From Chitinophaga qingshengii (lineage in GTDB: Bacteria; Bacteroidota; Bacteroidia; Chitinophagales; Chitinophagaceae), in NCBI RefSeq assembly GCF_014529935.1, contig NZ_JACVFC010000001.1, forward strand, positions 2,976,001 to 3,040,000: a stretch of 64,000 nt of DNA. The letters are read 5' to 3'. A program made the position numbers and the translations under genes. Below are positions 58,788 through 64,000 of the stretch, piece after piece (the stretch's first letter is position 1; the number at the start of each line of letters is the position of its first letter). The notes under the pieces were generated by a model. It was not told the origin of the DNA, did no database searches, and saw nothing but the letters and a program-made list of their open reading frames with translations.

Positions 58788-58994
58788 ATGCCGATAATCA
58801 TCAACCTGGACGTAATGATGGCCAAACGAAAGATCTCCTTAAATGAGCTTTCCAAACAAGTAGGCGTTACAAATGTGAATTTATCCATCTTAAAAAACGG
58901 GAAAGCCAAAGGCGTGCGGTTCGATACGCTGGAAGCTATCTGCAAAGCGCTGGACTGTCAGCCTGGGGATATTATTGAATATAGGGAGGAGTAG
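58788..58994 (+). CDS. Small XRE family helix-turn-helix regulator (YozG type)
   Basis: A 68-residue DNA-binding protein: MPIIINLDVMMAKRKISLNELSKQVGVTNVNLSILKNGKAKGVRFDTLEAICKALDCQPGDIIEYREE, described here by parts only: a five-helix Cro/C1 fold with ISLNELSKQVGVTNVNLSIL as the helix-turn-helix. It is translationally linked to the DUF2975 gene (2 bases between). Such regulators commonly control their own operon. Confidence 0.93.
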   Translation: MPIIINLDVMMAKRKISLNELSKQVGVTNVNLSILKNGKAKGVRFDTLEAICKALDCQPGDIIEYREE

Positions 58995-59042
58995 TCAAAA
59001 AAGCAAACGAACATTTTTTCACTAAACCTCGTTCCGGGCGCC

Positions 59043-62000
59043 TCATCGAGAATCAGCATTCTTATATGACTTCGCTATCTGGGCAAATCGATAATAGAAT
59101 TCACCGATGTGCGAAAGATTGCCTTCAACACATTCAATACAGTAAAAAAAGATTTCCTCTGCTGTTCTTCTTTCTAATATACCTTCCAGCTTATCCCGCT
59201 CTGACAGGGGCATCGAATTGAGAATATCCCTGATACTGTAGTCCAGTTTATAAGTGGTAGCCCATTCAGCCAGCGATGACTTCAGTATCTTTCTTATATC
59301 ACCTTTAAATTCCTCAAACACCAGTAATGCAATCTGGTACATTTCGGCGCCACTGCTGAATAGAAAATCTGACTGGTCTTTAATAAACCTTGTTGCCGTG
59401 GCAAATTCAAAAAACAGCTCCTTCGGAGGAGTGTCATCATATAAAAAGCCAACAGCCGACAGATATGTTTGTATAGAATCATGCAGAAGCCGGTAGCGTT
59501 TAGTATGATTACCAAATATATTTTCCTGACGTACCTGCAATAGCAGGCCGGATCTTTCCATAATACCGATCAACTCATTAATATCCGGCCGATATTCAAT
59601 TTCCCGGATTCCTTTTTTCCCATAGGATTCCTTACACAATTTTACCAATGCCGCTTCAACTACCCGATACTCTTTATTCAGCAAGCTCTTAACCGCCGTC
59701 TCATACAACTGTGCTATATTATTAACGGAAGCCTTATATGACATGATAGCAAGCCGAACAAGAATCGGTTGATAAAAACCGTCATTGGTACGGCAAATAT
59801 TTCTCAGCGAAAACGGCAGTTGCTCTCCTTCCGGTAAATAAGCTGACTCAAAATCGGCTATCTTAACGTCTGTTATTTTAGAAGGATTTACAGTAATACA
59901 TCGGTCAATCATGGAGATAATCGCTTCGTTTTTCTCATGAGGCCGAAGTGCTACTACAAAGGATAGCTTACTATACTCTTTACTTTCGTTTTTCAATTTC
60001 CTGAGAAAATCGTCCCCTCCCGGGGTTTCACTGACATCGTCAATAATGATCACATAGGCTCCGGATTTAATTTTATTTTGCTGTGTGTCAAAATCGGCTG
60101 GTACCAGGTGATCAGCCAGATGGTTTTTCAGCAGCTGTTCAAAATTATCCACCTTACTATCAGACCCGTTGATGTATACAGGAATAGGCAGGGATATATT
60201 TTGCCTGAACAGCTGCAAATACTGATAAATGGTCTCTCTTAACAAAGCAGATTTCCCTTGCCCGCCCGGAGCAACGATGGCAACCCTGCATACGCTTTTC
60301 TTGTTTTTTAACAGGTCAACAAGCCGTGGTACCGGCTCCCAGCTATCTTCCTCCCAACCATTCCCAATGAATTTGGCAGGAAGCGAAACATAGACCTCCT
60401 TAGCACCAGGAGTAGTCTCTTTTTCATGTTGAACGCGGCGTACAAGCGCCTCGCAGTAGGTCCGGTAAAACCGCTTCCTAAAGGATGGAATTTTAAGCAA
60501 TCCTGGTGCAAATAAATCAAAAGGGAAATACTTACCCATTGATCTCAATACAGCCGGGAATAACAGGCAAGTAACAAAAAGGATGATTATAACAGTTGAC
60601 AGTAACGAGCTTAACAGCGACCAGTCAACGTTTAAACCAATAAATGTTTTGATCTGTTCCTGAAAAATCCTCATTAAAACCCCGGCGCCCGCCACCAACA
60701 ATGATCCATATCTCGCCGCAAATGGAATTTTCGCCTTAAAAAACTGTAAAACAAAAATGACGGATACGATTACAAACAGCGCAAGGAGCGTACCGTATAC
60801 TTTAGTTTGATGAAACGGGATATAAAATCGTATTTTACTTATCTGAAGGGTAGCGGTGCTGCTGTTAAATTCCCTAAATGTGATGCTCGCAGTAAGATCC
60901 CTGTTCCAGATAGAAGGAGCGCCACTGAAAAGATTAATCGGGATAGTAATTTGTTTGCCGGGACGGCTTTTGTTTCCTCCTTCTCCGCTGCCTATTTTAT
61001 GCTTGCCACTAAAGATACTTACCGATATCTGATTCATCTGTACTCCCATATCTGTCATTGCCTGATTAAAATTGAGGGTAATACTCCCGGGATTCACACG
61101 ATAATCATCCAGTATTCTGGAAGCATGTAGTAATAAAAAACAGTCATCCCAGGTAGTCAGCCATATTCTGTCCAGCACATTTTTTGAGTAGGCAGCATAA
61201 ATGTCATTGATATGAAAAGAATCCGCCCCATCTGTCATTTTCATGCCAGTGGAATCTGTAAGATAAGTTGTACCGCTCTTATCGGTTACCAGAGAATGCC
61301 GGTCATCACCAGACACAAGCCGCTGTTCCCAACCCTCCTCCACCTTCATCGCCGGAAGATATTCCACACTGGCACTATCAGCCGTAATACGGGCAAAAGG
61401 GTAGGAAGTATTTTCAGCATATAATAATGCCTTCCCTTTGTCTATTGGTTGAAGAATATGCTTTCCAACAGGAATAGTGAGAGTTCTTACCAGAAAATGC
61501 TGGTCTGTATAAACATAGTATAGTTTCCCATCATTTGTTAAGATCCAGATATTATCCGAATGCAGATCATTCTCGATTCCATAGGTAAAAAAAAGCACCC
61601 TCGTCAGCGGGAACGTTCCTATAACATGCTTTATCTGGCCTTGTGGATTTAATACCAATATCTTTTCCGGATCTTCTCGTTTTGTTTTTGCACTCACAAA
61701 AAAATACTTTCCACTGTTGGATACCAGCAGATTGTCTGCCTGCTCATGGGCAAAGAGCTGCAGCACATGACTGCTATCACGGTTGATCAGGAAAACACCG
61801 GAAGGATCGTTATTATCCGTGCGCTCAAGCTTTAATAAAACCCTTGCATCCAATAACAATATCTTCCCATTTTCAAGTACGTGATATTTATCAGGAGTAC
61901 TGGCCTCGAAACCATCAAATGTTTTGTATACCCCCTCTTTTCCAATAAAAACGACCTTGTGAATAAAGGTCAGATACCGGGCTTCCGAATCACTTCTTTC

Positions 62001-62600
62001 AAAAATGATCCATATACCTGAGTCCTTATTAACCAACACATCTTTGATACTTTCACCGGCTTTCAGTTTCAGCTGTAGCTGTCGCATGATCCCCTTTTCA
62101 TTGAATTGATAATACCCGGAATCTTTGCTACTATATGTATGGATTAACCCACAAACGGACATCTCATTCTTAGAGAACCAACAATTGTTAATAATTTTTT
62201 CTCCGGAAGCATCAAGAAATGGCATTGCATCGGAGCCGGAACTGCTCCTGAATAAATGATAAGAGTTCTGAAAATCTTTTTGAACAGTATCATAAATATG
62301 CTCTCTATTAACAATAAGAAAACTACTATCATTTATTGGATGCAGTTCAATATTCGCTATTCCTTCAGATGGTGAAGCGTATATTTTTTTTGAGATACCG
62401 TTGGTATCAATCCGATAAACGGCATCGCTACCCATCCCAAGAACATATCGGGCATTGTTAAAAGGAGTAATACTATTGATACTGTCCAGTGGCGCCACCA
62501 GATAACCATTGGCTTGAAGATTACCTTTACTGTTCTGAGTCTGACACCCCCATAGGATTATAAAACCCAGGAGAAGCATCGCATACAGGCTGTTTTTCAT
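59043..62600 (-). CDS. Membrane-spanning NACHT/STAND-like NTPase with extracytoplasmic sensor domain
   Basis: An 1185-residue protein with an unusual layout. Residues 1-20 are a signal segment (MKNSLYAMLLLGFIILWGC) with a poor lipobox (LWGC). Residues about 30-500 are repeated beta-strand blades (GIWIIFERSDSEAR, NIWILTNDGKLYYVYTD), like the propeller of hybrid two-component sensors; 505-595 is a beta-sandwich. Hydrophobic segments lie near 602-620, 632-646 and 662-684. The cytoplasmic part is a P-loop NTPase: Walker A APGGQGKS (777-784), Walker B YVIIIDD (849-855), ALRPHEK (884-890), and a winged-helix-like LLHDSIQTYLSA (1038-1049), as in NACHT proteins. There is no kinase domain. A role in sensing or defence is inference. 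Confidence 0.8.
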   Translation of the reverse strand: MKNSLYAMLLLGFIILWGCQTQNSKGNLQANGYLVAPLDSINSITPFNNARYVLGMGSDAVYRIDTNGISKKIYASPSEGIANIELHPINDSSFLIVNREHIYDTVQKDFQNSYHLFRSSSGSDAMPFLDASGEKIINNCWFSKNEMSVCGLIHTYSSKDSGYYQFNEKGIMRQLQLKLKAGESIKDVLVNKDSGIWIIFERSDSEARYLTFIHKVVFIGKEGVYKTFDGFEASTPDKYHVLENGKILLLDARVLLKLERTDNNDPSGVFLINRDSSHVLQLFAHEQADNLLVSNSGKYFFVSAKTKREDPEKILVLNPQGQIKHVIGTFPLTRVLFFTYGIENDLHSDNIWILTNDGKLYYVYTDQHFLVRTLTIPVGKHILQPIDKGKALLYAENTSYPFARITADSASVEYLPAMKVEEGWEQRLVSGDDRHSLVTDKSGTTYLTDSTGMKMTDGADSFHINDIYAAYSKNVLDRIWLTTWDDCFLLLHASRILDDYRVNPGSITLNFNQAMTDMGVQMNQISVSIFSGKHKIGSGEGGNKSRPGKQITIPINLFSGAPSIWNRDLTASITFREFNSSTATLQISKIRFYIPFHQTKVYGTLLALFVIVSVIFVLQFFKAKIPFAARYGSLLVAGAGVLMRIFQEQIKTFIGLNVDWSLLSSLLSTVIIILFVTCLLFPAVLRSMGKYFPFDLFAPGLLKIPSFRKRFYRTYCEALVRRVQHEKETTPGAKEVYVSLPAKFIGNGWEEDSWEPVPRLVDLLKNKKSVCRVAIVAPGGQGKSALLRETIYQYLQLFRQNISLPIPVYINGSDSKVDNFEQLLKNHLADHLVPADFDTQQNKIKSGAYVIIIDDVSETPGGDDFLRKLKNESKEYSKLSFVVALRPHEKNEAIISMIDRCITVNPSKITDVKIADFESAYLPEGEQLPFSLRNICRTNDGFYQPILVRLAIMSYKASVNNIAQLYETAVKSLLNKEYRVVEAALVKLCKESYGKKGIREIEYRPDINELIGIMERSGLLLQVRQENIFGNHTKRYRLLHDSIQTYLSAVGFLYDDTPPKELFFEFATATRFIKDQSDFLFSSGAEMYQIALLVFEEFKGDIRKILKSSLAEWATTYKLDYSIRDILNSMPLSERDKLEGILERRTAEEIFFYCIECVEGNLSHIGEFYYRFAQIAKSYKNADSR

Positions 62601-62627
62601 CGTAATATGGAGTAAAATCAGATTTTA

Positions 62628-62658
62628 ATAAACTAAACTGGTTGATGAACGGACACAA
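62628..62658 (-). promoter_or_regulatory. Possible promoter of the NTPase gene
   Basis: On the minus strand TTG (62656-62658), 20 bases, TAGTTTAT (62628-62635). The -7 box has one mismatch to TAnnTTTG. It is 28 bases before the ATG. Confidence 0.4.
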
Positions 62659-62701
62659 GATTTTCACAATATGTCAGGCTAACGGTCAATGATCGGGACA
62701 A

Positions 62702-62742
62702 AAAAAAACAGGATAGTAATAATATTACTATCCTGTTTTTTT
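62702..62742 (-). terminator. Terminator of the second tRNA-Pro gene
   Basis: AAAAAAACAGGATAGTAATA (62702-62721) pairs perfectly with TATTACTATCCTGTTTTTTT (62723-62742). On the minus strand it lies 7 bases past the tRNA 3' end and ends in a long T run. It also shields the NTPase promoter from tRNA transcription. Confidence 0.9.
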
Positions 62743-62749
62743 ACTGTCG

Positions 62750-62824
62750 TCGGGGCGGCAAGATTCGAACTTGCGACCTCCTGCTCCCAAAGCAGGCGCG
62801 ATAACCGGGCTACGCTACGCCCCG
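62750..62824 (-). tRNA. tRNA-Pro (anticodon TGG), second copy
   Basis: All 75 bases are identical to the tRNA gene at 44617-44691, including acceptor CGGGGCG/CGCCCCG, anticodon loop TTTGGGA and T loop TTCGAAT. The terminators of the two copies are unrelated, so the copies are separately inherited units. The window between the two genes is 18 kb. Confidence 0.95.
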
Positions 62825-62923
62825 AAAAGTCCCCGAGGACCCACTAACATTGTGTTTAGTGGAGTGCAAAGGTATGGATATTACATCTATATTCAAACAT
62901 TTTTTAAAGAAAAAATTATTAAA

Positions 62924-62968
62924 CCCCTGAAAAAGCCCATCTACAAAGCTTTTCCAGGGGTATTTTTT
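62924..62968. terminator. Terminator after the oxidoreductase gene
   Basis: CCCCTGAAAAAGC (62924-62936) pairs with GCTTTTCCAGGGG (62948-62960), with an offset of one A. T-rich tails on both strands; it ends the minus-strand oxidoreductase gene and may also block plus-strand transcription. Confidence 0.8.
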
Positions 62969-62979
62969 TATGCAGCATC

Positions 62980-63957
62980 CTACATACGGATGATAATTTT
63001 CCCTTTGGCTGTACCTGCATGCTGGGCAGCAAAGGCTTTTTTCATCTCTGTAAATGGGAAAATGCTGTCGATTCTGGTGACGATGTTCCCCTGCTGCAGC
63101 AGCTGTGCAATATCATCGATGGCTGATTCTTCGCTGATCACATACTTATAGGCTACGTTGAGGCCCTGGTCCAGGTATCGCTGTTGCTCTGCGGTACTGA
63201 GACCGGAAGGCAGGTAAATAACGGGAGCGCCGGGTTTCAGGTGACGGGCAAACCAGTTGGCGGTATTACGGCCACCGGCGTCCAGCACCATGTCCAGCTG
63301 TAGCGGGGTAGCGGTTGCAGGATCAAAGGCGTTGTAATCTACGACTTCGTGGGCGCCCAGTTCAATAGCCAATGCGGCGTTAGCGGAACTGGTCAACGCG
63401 ATCACATAAGCGCCCAGGTGCCTGGCCATTTGCAGCGCATAGTGTCCTACGCCTCCGGTGGGCGCGGTGATCAGGATACGGTCCCCCGGTTTAACAGCAT
63501 AATGCTGTGTAAAACATTGCCAGGCGGTAATAGCGGCCAGCGTGGCGCCGGCGGCAGCTTCGAAACTCACATTATCCGGCTTCAGCGCCAGATGCGAAGC
63601 CGGAGCGGCCACATATTCTGCGTAAGCCTTGCCATGTCCGGGAAAACGGACCATACCGAAAACAGCGTCGCCGGCTTTAAATTTGGTCACATCGCTGCCT
63701 GCGGCTGTTACTACGCCGGCGATGTCCCAGCCCAGGATAACGGGCGATACACCGTCCAGGGCAGGGGCGGCGCTGGCACGTATTCGTTGGCCGTCACGTG
63801 TTATGGTATAATCTTCCAGTGTTTTCACATCTACCGGATTAATAGCCAGGGCGTGGGTTTTCACCAGTACTTCGTCGGGGGCTATATCGGGAATCGCTGT
63901 TTCGGTGATCTCCAGCGGAGCGGCAGGGTCGAGTTGTGCTAATACGATTGCTTTCAT
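62980..63957 (-). CDS. NADP-dependent quinone oxidoreductase-type dehydrogenase (MDR family)
   Basis: A 325-residue medium-chain dehydrogenase/reductase of the zinc-free quinone oxidoreductase type. Features: catalytic domain start MKAIVLAQLDPAAPLEITETAIPDIAPDEVLVKTHALAINPVDVKTLE, GWDIAGVVTAAGSDVTKFKAGDAVFGM, NAD(P) motif TAPTGGVGHYALQMARHLGAYVIALTSS (about 165-191), and the C-terminal GKIIIRM. No Cys/His zinc ligands are seen. It reduces quinones or enones with NADPH. A TACCTTTG -7 box is 23 bases upstream. Confidence 0.93.
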   Translation of the reverse strand: MKAIVLAQLDPAAPLEITETAIPDIAPDEVLVKTHALAINPVDVKTLEDYTITRDGQRIRASAAPALDGVSPVILGWDIAGVVTAAGSDVTKFKAGDAVFGMVRFPGHGKAYAEYVAAPASHLALKPDNVSFEAAAGATLAAITAWQCFTQHYAVKPGDRILITAPTGGVGHYALQMARHLGAYVIALTSSANAALAIELGAHEVVDYNAFDPATATPLQLDMVLDAGGRNTANWFARHLKPGAPVIYLPSGLSTAEQQRYLDQGLNVAYKYVISEESAIDDIAQLLQQGNIVTRIDSIFPFTEMKKAFAAQHAGTAKGKIIIRM

Positions 63958-63979
63958 CTTGCGGTATTTTTTAATACAG

Positions 63980-63987
63980 CAAAGGTA
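63980..63987 (-). promoter_or_regulatory. Promoter -7 box of the oxidoreductase gene
   Basis: TACCTTTG on the minus strand, 22 bases before the ATG. The -33 element would lie at or beyond the window edge and cannot be judged. Confidence 0.55.
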
Positions 63988-64000
63988 GCGGGACGGTAGC

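Noticed and set aside
44692..62749. Integrative element at the tRNA-Pro genes
   Set aside because: No integrase, relaxase or phage gene occurs between the tRNAs, so an active mobile element cannot be claimed. Only the direct tRNA repeat is reported.

Overview
The window looks like chromosomal DNA of a Bacteroidota bacterium, most likely a Chitinophagaceae member close to Chitinophaga. The evidence is a SusC/SusD pair, many lipoprotein signals of the type ...C-K/S, FG-GAP and TPR sensor proteins, ECF sigma factors with membrane partners, and repeated matches to the Bacteroidota promoter consensus (TTG, 17-20 bases, TAnnTTTG) with no obvious Shine-Dalgarno sequences. No phage, plasmid, CRISPR array, transposase or integrase gene was seen. 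All assignments come from reading sequence and motifs; no database search was run.

Region 1 (1-10226) holds a complete but split ebo cluster on the minus strand. eboA, eboB and eboC (10226 to 7365) and eboD, eboE and eboF (4096 to 278) are separated by a plus-strand two-component system (TPR sensor kinase and NarL-type regulator, 4719-7357). A small exported or membrane protein, cut by the window edge, follows eboF. Ebo clusters are linked to moving or making a hydrophobic metabolite at the envelope, but their product is unknown in most bacteria.

Region 2 (10623-17309) is a minus-strand SusC-SusD-(cytochrome c/FG-GAP lipoprotein) uptake operon. Region 3 (17921-26714) holds small stress and envelope genes: TMEM220-like, two DinB, SDR, MarR, DoxX, two YceI, a DEAD-box helicase, DUF4184 and DUF1697. 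It also carries an exact 537-bp head-to-tail duplication that leaves a truncated marR in front of the intact one. A palindrome with core TTGTATATACAA lies at each marR promoter and again before doxX, which suggests a small MarR regulon. Region 4 (26831-37299) has two ECF sigma systems, a penicillin-binding-type serine hydrolase, a glycerophosphodiesterase, an OmpA lipoprotein, a flavin reductase, a lipoprotein with an HExxH...E metallopeptidase signature and several proteins of unknown function.

Region 5 (37407-44156) contains GNAT, Crp/Fnr, an exported RidA with an old-yellow-enzyme reductase, and two large uncharacterised proteins: one secreted with a CxxCH motif and one with a C-terminal LecA-like domain. 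Region 6 (44617-62824) is bracketed by two identical tRNA-Pro(TGG) genes. Between them are accessory genes: regulators, DoxX, an ABC permease, GNAT, a nucleotidyltransferase, an isochorismatase, small DUF proteins, a DUF2975/XRE pair and a 1185-residue membrane-spanning NACHT/STAND-like NTPase (59043-62600). Its extracytoplasmic half resembles the sensor half of a hybrid two-component system. This protein and the split ebo cluster are the most promising leads. A quinone-oxidoreductase-type dehydrogenase ends the window.
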